Positions 15,447 through 23,522 of a DNA stretch of 27,331 nt are shown piece after piece. The stretch is from JALYNX01 sp040902845 (lineage in GTDB: Bacteria; Actinomycetota; Acidimicrobiia; Spongiisociales; ZC4RG35). Position numbers and translations under genes: made by a program. Every line of letters starts with the position of its first letter. The stretch's first letter is position 1. Where the stretch lies: NCBI GenBank assembly GCA_040902845.1, contig JBBDWM010000018.1, positions 1 to 27,331 of the forward strand, given 5' to 3'. Below the pieces are notes generated by a model. That model saw only the letters and a list, made by a program, of their open reading frames with translations. It searched no databases and was not told the origin of the DNA.

Positions 15447-16378
15447 GGGTGCTCAGGGGGCCGTGGTCGACCTGGGAACCGCAAGCGGCGCCGACCGCGG
15501 TGACGGTGGGGGTGTTCGACGGCGTCCATCGCGGCCATCGCACCCTGATCGACCGGCTGAAGGCAACCGGGCACGTCCCGACGGTTCTCACCTTCGACCC
15601 CCACCCCGCGGAGGTCCTGGCTCCAGGCACTCATCCTCGGTTGATAACGACGATCGAGGAGAGACTCGAACTGCTCGCCGGCGCCGGGATCGAACTGGTT
15701 GGGGTGTTGAATCTGGCCGAGATCCGCCATCTGCGACCCGATGAATTCGTCAATGAGATGTTGGAGCAGCGACTCGCCATGGCGGCGATGGTCATGGGGA
15801 CCGATTTCCAATTCGGTAAGGACCGGTCAGGGGACGTCGGCTACCTGCGTCGCGCCGGTGACCTCAGCGGCTTCAAGGTCGAGGTTGTGGAACTACAGAC
15901 AGCCGAGGGTGTCATCTCTTCCTCCGGGATACGGGCCCTGATCGAGGTGGGGGACGTGAAGGCCGCCGCAGTCCTGCTCGGGTCTCGCTATCAGTTGTCC
16001 AATGTCGTGGTTGATGGCGACAAGAGGGGCCGGGCGATCGGCTTTCCCACCGCCAACCTCGAGCCGCCGGGACGCAAGGTCATCCCCGGGCACGGGGTGT
16101 ATGCCGCCTTCGCGCTGCTTCGCGGCGAGCGTCACCAAGCGGCCGTGAATGTGGGCGTGCGGCCGACTTTTGGTGGGAGCGACCTAGTCGTCGAGGCCTA
16201 TCTGCTCGATTTCAACGATGACTGCTACGGCGAGACAATGATGCTCGAATTCGTGGAGCGGCTTCGCCCTGAACTGAAATTCACAGAGGTATCGGAATTG
16301 GTCGAGCAGATGGCCGTCGATGTTGAAATGGTCCGCGATGTCCTCGACGGCATCGATGCGGAGCCTCGAGATGTCTGA
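15443..16378 (+). CDS. ribF: Bifunctional riboflavin kinase / FAD synthetase
   Basis: RibF turns riboflavin into FMN and then FAD. The N-terminal nucleotidyltransferase module has GVFDGVHRGH (23-32) and the SSSGIRALIE region. The C-terminal kinase module has GFPTANL (200-206) and the AVNVGVRPTFGG motif, with the catalytic Glu expected within VVEAYLLDF. The length of 311 residues is normal. ATG 15443 overlaps the truB stop (ATGA). The 3' end overlaps proB by 8 bases. truB-ribF is a standard pair, normally followed by rpsO, which here is displaced by proBA. Confidence 0.95.
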   Translation: MRVLRGPWSTWEPQAAPTAVTVGVFDGVHRGHRTLIDRLKATGHVPTVLTFDPHPAEVLAPGTHPRLITTIEERLELLAGAGIELVGVLNLAEIRHLRPDEFVNEMLEQRLAMAAMVMGTDFQFGKDRSGDVGYLRRAGDLSGFKVEVVELQTAEGVISSSGIRALIEVGDVKAAAVLLGSRYQLSNVVVDGDKRGRAIGFPTANLEPPGRKVIPGHGVYAAFALLRGERHQAAVNVGVRPTFGGSDLVVEAYLLDFNDDCYGETMMLEFVERLRPELKFTEVSELVEQMAVDVEMVRDVLDGIDAEPRDV

Positions 16379-17510
16379 CGGGGGTCGCCGTCGCATCCCG
16401 AACGGGAAGCCGGTGGTCATCAAGGCCGGCTCTTCGAGCCTGGTGCACGAGTCGGGGGAGCTCGATGGCGACGCGCTGGCCCGGATGGTCGACCTGGTGG
16501 CAGAAATGTGGAGCAGTGGATATCCCACGTTGCTCGTCTCTTCCGGGGCGGTGGCCGCGGGCCTCCCCGTCCTCGGCCGGGAACGACGGCCCAAAGACGT
16601 CGCCGGTTTTCAGGTAGCAGCGGCCATCGGCCAGGGTCGCCTCATCGAGCGTTACACGGCCCTTTTTGCCGCTCATGGGATGGTCGTCGGGCAGGTGCTG
16701 CTCACCAAGGACCTTCTCGCCAACAGAAGCCAGTATCTACACGCCCGGGGCGCCCTGGAGCGGATGTTGACCCTGGGCGTGGTCCCGATCATCAATGAGA
16801 ATGACACTGTGGTGGTCGAAGGGCTACGTCTTGGCGACAACGACCGTCTGGCGGCGATCGTCTCACATCTGGTCAAAGCCGGGATCCTGATCATCCTCAC
16901 CGATACCCAAGGGATCTACTCGGCCGACCCGAGAACCGTCGAGGATGCCGAGTTGCTTACTGCGGTCCACCCCACCGACAGCGCATTGGACGTTGTGATC
17001 GGCGATGCCGGGCCATTCGGGTCGGGTGGCGCAGCCACCAAGGTCGCCGCGGCCCGGATGGCTGCCTGGTCGGGGATCCCCACGGTGATCGCCAGCGCCC
17101 GGGAGCCCGATGTTGCTGTCAGGGCGGTTTCCGGACAGGAGGTGGGCACCTGGGTCACCCCCCGTGAGACCAGGTTGCCGGCACGCAAATTATGGATCGC
17201 CTTTGGCCAGCCCTCCGAGGGGAAGGTGACGGTGGACCAGGGGGCTATCCGAGCCCTTCTCGATGGGGGTAAGTCGCTGCTAGCTGTTGGTGTGGTCTCG
17301 GTGGAGGGCGAGTTTGCAGCAGAGGCTGCGGTGGAGGTGGCCGGCCAAGGCGGGCAAATGATCGGCAAGGGCTTGATGGCGATGACCGCTGACCAGGCGC
17401 GCCGTTCGATCGGAAGACACAGCTCGGAAGTGGGTGGTGCGGTCATCCATCGCGACGACTTCGTGTTGCTGGTCGCAGATTCCAAGGCCGCAGATAGGCT
17501 TATCCCATGA
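16371..17510 (+). CDS. proB: Glutamate 5-kinase with PUA domain
   Basis: ProB phosphorylates glutamate to gamma-glutamyl phosphate, the first and usually proline-inhibited step of proline synthesis. The amino-acid kinase domain has IKAGSSSLV (17-25), VSSGAVAAG (56-64), INENDTV (141-147), GDNDRLAA (155-162) and GSGGAATK (217-224). A C-terminal PUA domain covers about 275-370. At 379 residues it is the long, PUA-containing form. I chose ATG 16371, which overlaps the ribF end by 8 bases; the frame is open further upstream but inside ribF. proA follows with an ATGA overlap. Confidence 0.94.
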   Translation: MSDGGRRRIPNGKPVVIKAGSSSLVHESGELDGDALARMVDLVAEMWSSGYPTLLVSSGAVAAGLPVLGRERRPKDVAGFQVAAAIGQGRLIERYTALFAAHGMVVGQVLLTKDLLANRSQYLHARGALERMLTLGVVPIINENDTVVVEGLRLGDNDRLAAIVSHLVKAGILIILTDTQGIYSADPRTVEDAELLTAVHPTDSALDVVIGDAGPFGSGGAATKVAAARMAAWSGIPTVIASAREPDVAVRAVSGQEVGTWVTPRETRLPARKLWIAFGQPSEGKVTVDQGAIRALLDGGKSLLAVGVVSVEGEFAAEAAVEVAGQGGQMIGKGLMAMTADQARRSIGRHSSEVGGAVIHRDDFVLLVADSKAADRLIP

Positions 17511-18745
17511 TCGATCAGATCGGCGCGCGGGCGAGGGCGGCGTCACGCGACCTGGCCCAATCGACGGGGGAGAGTCGTCAGCGCGCTCTCCTCGAGATGG
17601 CTGACGCTGTGATCGAGGGCAGTTCCGAGATTCTCTCCGCCAACGCCGTGGACATGGGCCAGGCTGTCGAAGAGGAGATCAACGGCGCCCTTCTGGACCG
17701 TCTCCGGCTCACCGAGGCGCGCATCGAAGCCATGGCTGCAGGTTTGAGGACGGTCGCGGGATTGCCCGACCCGGTGGGCCGCGAGACCGGGGGTTGGGTC
17801 CTCCACAACGGGATCCGTCTCCATCGGGTGCGGGTCCCGCTCGGGGTGGTCGCAGTCATCTACGAGGCCCGCCCCAATGTGACCGCGGACGCAGCGGGCC
17901 TCTGCATCAAATCGGGCAATGCGGTGATCCTCCGCGGCTCGTCGTATGCGCTCCAGTCGAACAAGGCGATCAGCACCGCTCTGAGCGCCGCCCTATCACA
18001 GGCCGGTCTCCCCGCGGATGGGGTGCAACTGTTGGAGGACACCTCCCGTGACGGGGCCAAGGCATTGATGCAGGCCACCGAGTGGGTCGACCTGCTGGTT
18101 CCCCGGGGTGGTCCGGGGTTGATCGACGCGGTACGAGCCGACGCCACGGTGCCAACGGTGATCGATGGAGCAGGCAACTGTCATGTCTACGTTGACGCGG
18201 CGGCGGACCTCGACATGGCCCGATCGATCGTGGTCAATGCCAAGGTGCAGCGGCCGGGGGTGTGCAATGCGGCCGAGACCCTCCTCGTGCACGAGGCGGT
18301 TGTCGACCGGTTTCTGACCGACGTCGCCAAGGCGCTGATGGCCGAGGGTGTCGAGTTGAGGGGGGACCAGCGTTCGCGTGAGGTGGTTCCCGAGATGGTG
18401 GAGGCGGCCGAGTCCGACTGGGCAACCGAGTTCCTGGACCTGGTCATGGCGGTCCGGGTGGTGTCCGACGTCGATGCGGCCATCGAGCACATCCGGAAGT
18501 TCGGGACAGGCCACACCGAGGCGATCGTCACCGAGGACAGGGCAACCGCCGACCGGTTTGTGAACGGCATCGACACCGCCGTGGTTGCGGTCAATGTCTC
18601 GACCAGGTTCACCGACGGCGAGGAGTTCGGGTTCGGCGCCGAGATCGGCAACTCCACCCAGAAGCTGCACGTAAGGGGCCCGATGGGTCTCGAGTCGCTC
18701 ACCAGTGAGCGCTATGTGCTCTACGGCTCGGGTCAGGTGCGCTGA
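17507..18745 (+). CDS. proA: Glutamate-5-semialdehyde dehydrogenase (gamma-glutamyl phosphate reductase)
   Basis: ProA reduces gamma-glutamyl phosphate to glutamate semialdehyde with NADPH, the second step to proline. The catalytic cysteine is C253 in RPGVCNAAETLLV. Other family stretches are PLGVVAVIYEARPNVTADAA (111-130), KSGNAVILRGSSYA (135-148) and the C-terminal FGFGAEIGNSTQKLH. Length 412 residues is normal. It is coupled to proB, matching their known metabolite channelling. proC is not in the window. Confidence 0.95.
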   Translation: MIDQIGARARAASRDLAQSTGESRQRALLEMADAVIEGSSEILSANAVDMGQAVEEEINGALLDRLRLTEARIEAMAAGLRTVAGLPDPVGRETGGWVLHNGIRLHRVRVPLGVVAVIYEARPNVTADAAGLCIKSGNAVILRGSSYALQSNKAISTALSAALSQAGLPADGVQLLEDTSRDGAKALMQATEWVDLLVPRGGPGLIDAVRADATVPTVIDGAGNCHVYVDAAADLDMARSIVVNAKVQRPGVCNAAETLLVHEAVVDRFLTDVAKALMAEGVELRGDQRSREVVPEMVEAAESDWATEFLDLVMAVRVVSDVDAAIEHIRKFGTGHTEAIVTEDRATADRFVNGIDTAVVAVNVSTRFTDGEEFGFGAEIGNSTQKLHVRGPMGLESLTSERYVLYGSGQVR

Positions 18746-18776
18746 CCGTGGCGGGGGGCGCCGAACGGAGGCCGGC

Positions 18777-18807
18777 TTGCGGCTTGGATACGGCTACCTG
18801 CTAAAGT
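18777..18807 (+). promoter_or_regulatory. Candidate promoter for rpsO
   Basis: TTGCGG (18777-18782) lies 19 bases before TAAAGT (18802-18807), and TGC precedes the latter, forming an extended -10 (TGnTAnnnT). It stands in the 101-base gap between proA and rpsO, the first real gap since infB. The spacer is longer than ideal. About 35 bases of leader would remain before rpsO, which has no clear Shine-Dalgarno. Confidence 0.35.
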
Positions 18808-18846
18808 TGTGATCGCTCCCCCGGAACTATTCAGGTTTTACGCGCA

Positions 18847-19104
18847 ATGAAGACAACAACCGAGATCGTCGCCGAATACGGCACCCACCAAAGTGACACC
18901 GGATCACCGGAGGTCCAGGTGGCGCTTCTCAGCGAGCGGATCAATGAGCTCACAGAGCATCTTCGTGAGCACAAGCACGACCACCACAGCCGGCGTGGCC
19001 TGCTGATGATGGTTGGCAAGCGTCGCCGACTTCTCGACTATCTCCGCAGGGAGGACGTCGAGCGTTACCGAAGCCTCATCGCCAAGCTGGGGCTGCGTCG
19101 CTAA
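18847..19104 (+). CDS. rpsO: 30S ribosomal protein S15
   Basis: S15 binds the central domain of 16S rRNA and starts platform assembly; in several bacteria it represses its own mRNA. The 85-residue protein is a few residues shorter than the usual 89. It has the family core HQSDTGSPEVQVALLSERI, the HKHDHHSRRGLL loop that contacts rRNA, and the C-terminal LLDYLRREDVERYRSLI helix. ATG 18847 is the only sensible start. pnp follows after a hairpin-rich gap, as in most bacteria. Confidence 0.96.
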   Translation: MKTTTEIVAEYGTHQSDTGSPEVQVALLSERINELTEHLREHKHDHHSRRGLLMMVGKRRRLLDYLRREDVERYRSLIAKLGLRR

Positions 19105-19112
19105 CAGAGGAT

Positions 19113-19192
19113 TCGTGAGCGCGCTTCGCGCAGCTCACGACTATGGGCCCGAGGGCCCGCAACAACAGGTCCCGCCCAAAAGGGCCCGGACC
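19113..19192 (+). terminator. Three consecutive GC-rich hairpins after rpsO
   Basis: The first is TCGTGAGC/GCTCACGA with inner GCGC-TTC-GCGC (19113-19140, one bulged A). The second is GGGCC-CGAG-GGCCC (19145-19158). The third is GGTCC-C-GCCC-AAAA-GGGC-CC-GGACC (19168-19192). None is followed by a T-run, so if they end or attenuate transcription it is not the classic intrinsic way. In E. coli the rpsO-pnp gap holds an attenuator and an RNase III site through which PNPase controls itself; these hairpins are in the equivalent place. The equivalence of function is inference. Confidence 0.45.
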
Positions 19193-19200
19193 AGAACAGA

Positions 19201-19250
19201 CACTGAGCCTTGTCGGTTGTCAGTGGCGATGTCTCGGAAATCTGAGACAT
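19201..19250 (+). promoter_or_regulatory. pnp leader hairpins
   Basis: CACTGA (19201-19206) pairs with TCAGTG (19220-19225). ATGTCTC (19229-19235) pairs perfectly with GAGACAT (19244-19250) across an 8-base loop. The second stem includes the first two bases of an upstream in-frame ATG (19249), which argues against that ATG as the pnp start. The stems lie 44-93 bases before the preferred start GTG 19294 and may be targets of processing or autoregulation; this is inference. Confidence 0.4.
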
Positions 19251-19293
19251 GACTACTGCCAACGGGCGTGGCTCCATACACAAGGAGCACTTA

Positions 19294-21720
19294 GTGCCCG
19301 AAATCTCCGTTACGGGGACCATTGGCGGCAAAGAGTTCGTCCTGAGCACCGGCAAATTGGCCGGACAGGCGGACGGAGCCGTGGTCGCCCGACTCGGCGG
19401 TACCGAAATGTTGGTTACCGCCACCGCAAACAAGTCGCTACGTGAAGGCGTCGACTTCTTCCCACTCACCGTGGACTTCGAGGAGCGGATGTACGCCGTG
19501 GGCAAGATCCCCGGCTCGTTCTTCCGTCGTGAGGGGCGTCCCAGCGAGCAGGCCACCCTGACCTGTCGTCTCATCGACCGTCCCCTCCGTCCCTCGTTCG
19601 CCGATGGCTACCGGTGCGAGACCCATGTCGTCGTGACCAGCCTCGCGGTGGACGGCGAGAACCCCTACGACGTGGTGGCTCTCAATGGCGCCTCGGCCGC
19701 ACTCAGCGTGAGCTCGATCCCGTTCCGAGGACCGATCGCCGCGGTGCGGGTCGGTCTGAAGAAGGGCGAATGGATCCCGTTCCCGACCAGCGCAGACCTC
19801 GAAGAGTCGGTCTTCGAGTTGGTGGTCGCAGGGACACGCAACGAAGCCGGCGGGATCGACATCATCATGGTCGAAGCCGGCTCCACACCAAACGGCCTGC
19901 GTTTGATCGCAGCCGGTGATGCTCCTTCGGACGAGGCCACGGTGGCCCGCGGTCTGGAAGAGGCGAAGACCTACATCGGCGAGTCGATCGATCTCCAGAA
20001 CCAGCTCGTGGCCCAGGTCACGAAGAAGGAAGTCGAATGGCCGGTTGCCGTCGACTACACACCCGAAATCCACGACCAGGTGCAGGCCATTGCCGAGCCC
20101 AAGCTCCAGTCAGTTGTCACCATCGCCGAGAAGCAGGAGCGCAACGCCGCTCAGGATGCTGCCTTTGAGGCGACGATGACCGAGTTGGCCCTCGACGAGG
20201 ACGACGCCGAAGGTCGTGACCAGGCGAAGCGTGCCTTCAAGGCGGTGGTCAAGGACCTGATGAGGAAGCGAGTCGTCGACGACGGCATCCGTCTCGACGG
20301 GCGCGGTCCCACCGATATCCGGGAGATCACTGCCGAGGTCGGAGTGGTCCGCAGGACTCATGGCTCCGGTCTCTTCCAGCGAGGCGAGACCCAGGTCCTC
20401 AACCTGACCACGCTCGGCATGCTCAAGATGGAGCAGATGCTCGACACGCTGGCCAACGAGGATTCCAAGCGCTACATGCACCACTACAACTTCCCACCGT
20501 TCTCCACCGGTGAAGCCGGGTTCATGCGTGGCCCGAAGCGACGCGAGATCGGTCACGGGGCATTGGCCGAGAAGGCTCTTCTCCCGGTCATCCCGACCAA
20601 GGACGAGTTCCCCTACGCACTGAGGCTGGTGTCCGAGGTTCTGTCCTCGAACGGCTCGACCTCGATGGCGTCGGTGTGTGCATCGTCGCTGTCGCTGATG
20701 GACGCCGGGGTGCCGATTGCGGCGCCGGTCGGCGGCATCGCCATGGGCCTCATCCATAGGGATGGCAAGTACGTGACCCTCACCGACATCCTCGGGGCCG
20801 AGGACGCGCTTGGTGACATGGACTTCAAGGTCGCCGGCACCAGAGACGTCATCACCGCGCTTCAGCTCGACACCAAGCTCGAGGGCCTTCCCTCCGAGGT
20901 GTTGGCCGAAGCTCTCGGTCAGGCCAAGGTTGCCCGTCTCACCATCCTCGACAAGATGGCAGAGGCCATCGCCGAGCCACGCGCCGAGATGAACGAGTTC
21001 GCTCCGCGCATCGAGTCGATCGAGATCCCGAAGGACAAGATCGGTGAGGTCATCGGTCCCAAGGGCGCCGTCATCCGCGAGCTCGAGGAAGTCACCGGAG
21101 CTGCCATCGAGATCGAAGAGGCCGACGGCAAGGGCATCGTCAGGATCGCCTCCTCCGACAGCGCCGCTCTCGCGGCCGCCAAGGAGAGGGTGATGCAGAT
21201 CGCCTTCCCGCCTGAGGTCGAGCTGGGTACTGAGTACACGGGCAAGGTGGTCAACATCACCAAGTTCGGCGCATTCGTCAACATCCTTCCAGGGCGTGAC
21301 GGTCTGCTCCACATCTCACGTCTCGACGGCTCGACGCGTGTCGAAAGGGTCGAGGACTACCTGACCGACGGTCAGGAGCTCAAGGTCCGGGTGCGTGAGA
21401 TCGATCGGGGCAAGGTCAGTCTCGAGTTGGTCGATGCGCTCGAAGGCGCCACATTGCCCGACTCCGAACCACCCAGCTCCGGTGGTGGCGACCGGGGTCG
21501 TGGCTCCGGCGATCGCGATCGGGGTCGGGGAGGCTCTGGCGACCGTGACCGGGGTCGAGGTGGCCGAGATGGTCGCGACCGGAACCGGGACGACCGTCCG
21601 GCTCCTGAGCGGGCTCCGGCGCCGGCGGCAGCCCCAACAGTGCCGGCACCGGCCGGCAACGAGAAGCGACGTGTCGCTCAGCCCTTCGACGAAGTGTTCG
21701 AGGATCTGCAAAGCAGCTGA
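19294..21720 (+). CDS. pnp: Polyribonucleotide nucleotidyltransferase (PNPase) with Arg/Gly/Asp-rich tail
   Basis: PNPase is the phosphorolytic 3'-5' exoribonuclease of the RNA degradation machinery. It has two RNase PH domains (with FFPLTVDFEERMYAVGKIPGS in the first and SSNGSTSMASVCASSLSLMD in the second), an alpha-helical linker, a KH domain from about residue 575 (IPKDKIGEVIGPKG) and an S1 domain from about 640 (TGKVVNITKFGAFV). A disordered tail at about 721-808 contains repeated DRGRG/DRDRGRGG units. I chose GTG 19294, with AAGGAG at 19282-19287, giving 808 residues. The in-frame ATG 19249 would add 15 residues but lies in a hairpin and lacks a binding site. Confidence 0.95.
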   Translation: MPEISVTGTIGGKEFVLSTGKLAGQADGAVVARLGGTEMLVTATANKSLREGVDFFPLTVDFEERMYAVGKIPGSFFRREGRPSEQATLTCRLIDRPLRPSFADGYRCETHVVVTSLAVDGENPYDVVALNGASAALSVSSIPFRGPIAAVRVGLKKGEWIPFPTSADLEESVFELVVAGTRNEAGGIDIIMVEAGSTPNGLRLIAAGDAPSDEATVARGLEEAKTYIGESIDLQNQLVAQVTKKEVEWPVAVDYTPEIHDQVQAIAEPKLQSVVTIAEKQERNAAQDAAFEATMTELALDEDDAEGRDQAKRAFKAVVKDLMRKRVVDDGIRLDGRGPTDIREITAEVGVVRRTHGSGLFQRGETQVLNLTTLGMLKMEQMLDTLANEDSKRYMHHYNFPPFSTGEAGFMRGPKRREIGHGALAEKALLPVIPTKDEFPYALRLVSEVLSSNGSTSMASVCASSLSLMDAGVPIAAPVGGIAMGLIHRDGKYVTLTDILGAEDALGDMDFKVAGTRDVITALQLDTKLEGLPSEVLAEALGQAKVARLTILDKMAEAIAEPRAEMNEFAPRIESIEIPKDKIGEVIGPKGAVIRELEEVTGAAIEIEEADGKGIVRIASSDSAALAAAKERVMQIAFPPEVELGTEYTGKVVNITKFGAFVNILPGRDGLLHISRLDGSTRVERVEDYLTDGQELKVRVREIDRGKVSLELVDALEGATLPDSEPPSSGGGDRGRGSGDRDRGRGGSGDRDRGRGGRDGRDRNRDDRPAPERAPAPAAAPTVPAPAGNEKRRVAQPFDEVFEDLQSS

Positions 21721-21737
21721 TCTCGGATTGTTCAATG

Positions 21738-21769
21738 GAAAGGGGACGGGAGAAATCCCGTCCCCTTTC
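21738..21769 (+). terminator. Strong stem-loop terminator after pnp
   Basis: GAAAGGGGACGGG (21738-21750) pairs perfectly with CCCGTCCCCTTTC (21757-21769) over the 6-base loop AGAAAT, a 13-bp stem 17 bases after the pnp stop. Only three T residues sit at the 3' end of the stem, with A residues facing them, so it may work in both directions. It ends the rpsO-pnp unit and separates the core block from the accessory part of the window. Confidence 0.85.
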
Positions 21770-21870
21770 ACGTCACGATTGCTTTCCGCGGCGAAACCTG
21801 GGTTGGGCGCACGGCAGGAACGGTAGAGCGAGCGCCGGTCGTTATACCCCAATCAGCGACCTCAAGGTCG

Positions 21871-21876
21871 TAGAAT
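21871..21876 (+). promoter_or_regulatory. Weak candidate -10 box for the membrane-protein gene
   Basis: TAGAAT sits 33 bases before the ATG at 21910, directly after the small inverted repeat GACC-TCAA-GGTC (21858-21869). No recognisable -35 lies 16-18 bases upstream. A promoter is expected here because the preceding terminator is strong, but the exact site is uncertain. The remaining gap 21770-21857 shows nothing else that I recognise. Confidence 0.3.
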
Positions 21877-21909
21877 CGAAGCGCTGTCCGGATCAGGGAG
21901 GGCCCGGTT

Positions 21910-22602
21910 ATGGCAATGGAGGCACAAGGGATCGTCCACATGAGGGGCGACACCAGCCAAACGATCGCGGTGCAGGTGTTTGCCGACTCCGAAGGCCTGC
22001 GACTCCTTTCCGGTAATGAGATGATCGGGGAATGGTCGGTGGAGGGCATGGGGATTCACGCCCTTGACGAAGGATTCTCTATCCGCGCCGAGGGTGAGGA
22101 ACTGATCCTGAAAACCGACAACGATGTTGCCCTCGCTGAGGAACTGGGGCTGCTCACCTCCTCGCCACGCCTCGCCCGCAAGATCGCGGCCTCTCACAAC
22201 GTCGAGGAAACGGCGCCCGATCCCGAACTGGAGGCACCGAAGTCCAACCTCGCGGCAATCACCTTCGCCCTGGGGGGTGTCCTTATTCTTGCCGGAGGTG
22301 CACTCCTTCGGGCGGCTCCGAATCCGGCGGGATCAGAGTCGGGCCTGCTCGGCCGGTACTGGCTTGCCTTCTCGATCGGCGGTCTGGTCATGGTCGCCGT
22401 GGCCTACATTCTCGGTCGTGGCGTCAGATGGGCCCAGATTCTGGCAGTCCTCGCACTTGCCGGTCTGACCATCGTTTTTGCTCTTGCGGTCCAGGAGGTT
22501 CAGCCCGACGCCAACGATTTGATGGCATACGGCTTTGTCGCCGGTGGGATCGTGGTCGGGGTGTCGGTCCTGTTCAGTGGGACCCTGGGCGGCGAGGGGT
22601 AG
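21910..22602 (+). CDS. Unrecognised membrane protein, soluble N-terminal domain plus four helices
   Basis: I do not recognise a family. The 230-residue protein has a soluble, probably beta-rich N-terminal part (about 1-90) with alternating hydrophobic and charged residues, a short acidic linker rich in Pro (about 98-112), then four predicted membrane helices near 114-133, 151-168, 174-194 and 205-223. The last loops are short. ATG 21910 has GGGAGG 8 bases upstream; ATG 21916 is possible. It stands alone between the pnp terminator and the glycosylase gene. The layout resembles a small sensor or bacterial PH-like domain joined to a membrane anchor, but no function can be assigned. Confidence 0.75.
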   Translation: MAMEAQGIVHMRGDTSQTIAVQVFADSEGLRLLSGNEMIGEWSVEGMGIHALDEGFSIRAEGEELILKTDNDVALAEELGLLTSSPRLARKIAASHNVEETAPDPELEAPKSNLAAITFALGGVLILAGGALLRAAPNPAGSESGLLGRYWLAFSIGGLVMVAVAYILGRGVRWAQILAVLALAGLTIVFALAVQEVQPDANDLMAYGFVAGGIVVGVSVLFSGTLGGEG

Positions 22603-22623
22603 ACGACCGGTAGCGTCGGCACG

Positions 22624-23514
22624 GTGCCCGAACTGCCAGATATCGTCGTCTACATCGAGGCCCTGGAACGCCGGGTCCTGGGGGAGAGCCTGGACAACGT
22701 GAGGATCGCCTCGCCTTCTGTACTCCGCACCTTCGATCCTCCCTATGACGCGGCGGTGGGTTCCCGGGTCACGGCCCTTCGTCGGGTGGGGAAGCGGATC
22801 GTGTTCGAGTTCGAGGACGATCTGTTCCTGGTGATCCATCTCATGGTCGCCGGGCGGCTTCGCTGGGAGACACCAGGCAAGCCGATCCCGAAGAAGGTCG
22901 GTCTCGCGGCGCTCGACTTCGAGCCGGGAACGTTGGTTCTCACCGAGCAGGGGACACGGAGGCGGGCGGGGATCTGGATGAGCCGGGGGATGGACGGTAT
23001 CGACGCCCTCGATCGTGGGGGCGTGGAGCCGCTCGAGGTCGATGCTGCCGCCTTCGGTGAGGCGCTTCGATCCGAGAATCGAACGTTGAAGCGGGCCCTG
23101 ACCGATCCCAGGATCTTCTCCGGGATCGGCAACGCCTATTCGGACGAGATCCTCTGGGAGGCCCGGCTCTCCCCGGTGAAGCGGACCTCACAACTCACCG
23201 ATGAGGAGGTCACCGGGCTGCACGGGGCCGTGGTCAGCTCACTCGAGTTGTGGACCGAGCGGCTGCGGGCCGAGGTGGGGGAGGACTGGCCGACCAAGGT
23301 CACGGCGTTTCGGGAGGACATGGCGGTACACGGGAAGTTCCGCGAACCGTGTCCCCGCTGTGGCTCACCGGTGCAGAGAATCGTGTACGCCAGCAACGAG
23401 ACCAACTACTGCGCGACCTGCCAAACCGGCGGCAAGCTGCTGGCCGACCGCTCGCTGTCCCGGTTGCTGAAGGACGACTGGCCGCAAACCCTGGAGGAGT
23501 TGGAAGAGGGGTAG
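22624..23514 (+). CDS. Fpg/Nei-family DNA glycosylase (variant subfamily)
   Basis: Base-excision repair glycosylase/AP lyase of the MutM/Nei family. P2 and E3 (MPELPD) provide the Schiff-base proline and the acid. K57 (VGKRI) and N170 (GIGNAYSDE) match conserved DNA-binding residues. A zinc finger has C243, C246, C263 and C266. The start reads MPELPDIVVYIEAL rather than the MPELPEVETV of MutM, and the finger has Asn (N258) where classical Fpg has its Arg. Length is 296 residues, with an extended C-terminal tail after the finger (267-296). GTG 22624 has no Shine-Dalgarno, but TAGCGT lies 7 bases before it, suggesting a leaderless start. Whether it removes 8-oxoguanine or oxidised pyrimidines is unclear, so I give no symbol. 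Confidence 0.88.
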   Translation: MPELPDIVVYIEALERRVLGESLDNVRIASPSVLRTFDPPYDAAVGSRVTALRRVGKRIVFEFEDDLFLVIHLMVAGRLRWETPGKPIPKKVGLAALDFEPGTLVLTEQGTRRRAGIWMSRGMDGIDALDRGGVEPLEVDAAAFGEALRSENRTLKRALTDPRIFSGIGNAYSDEILWEARLSPVKRTSQLTDEEVTGLHGAVVSSLELWTERLRAEVGEDWPTKVTAFREDMAVHGKFREPCPRCGSPVQRIVYASNETNYCATCQTGGKLLADRSLSRLLKDDWPQTLEELEEG

Positions 23515-23522
23515 TTTGATTG

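Noticed and set aside
19249..19293. Upstream ATG start for pnp
   Set aside because: It lies at the foot of a perfect hairpin without Shine-Dalgarno; GTG 19294 has AAGGAG at good spacing and gives the usual PNPase N-terminus.
20110..21312. A 400-codon open frame on the minus strand
   Set aside because: Antisense to the well-supported pnp; composition is typical of a shadow frame.
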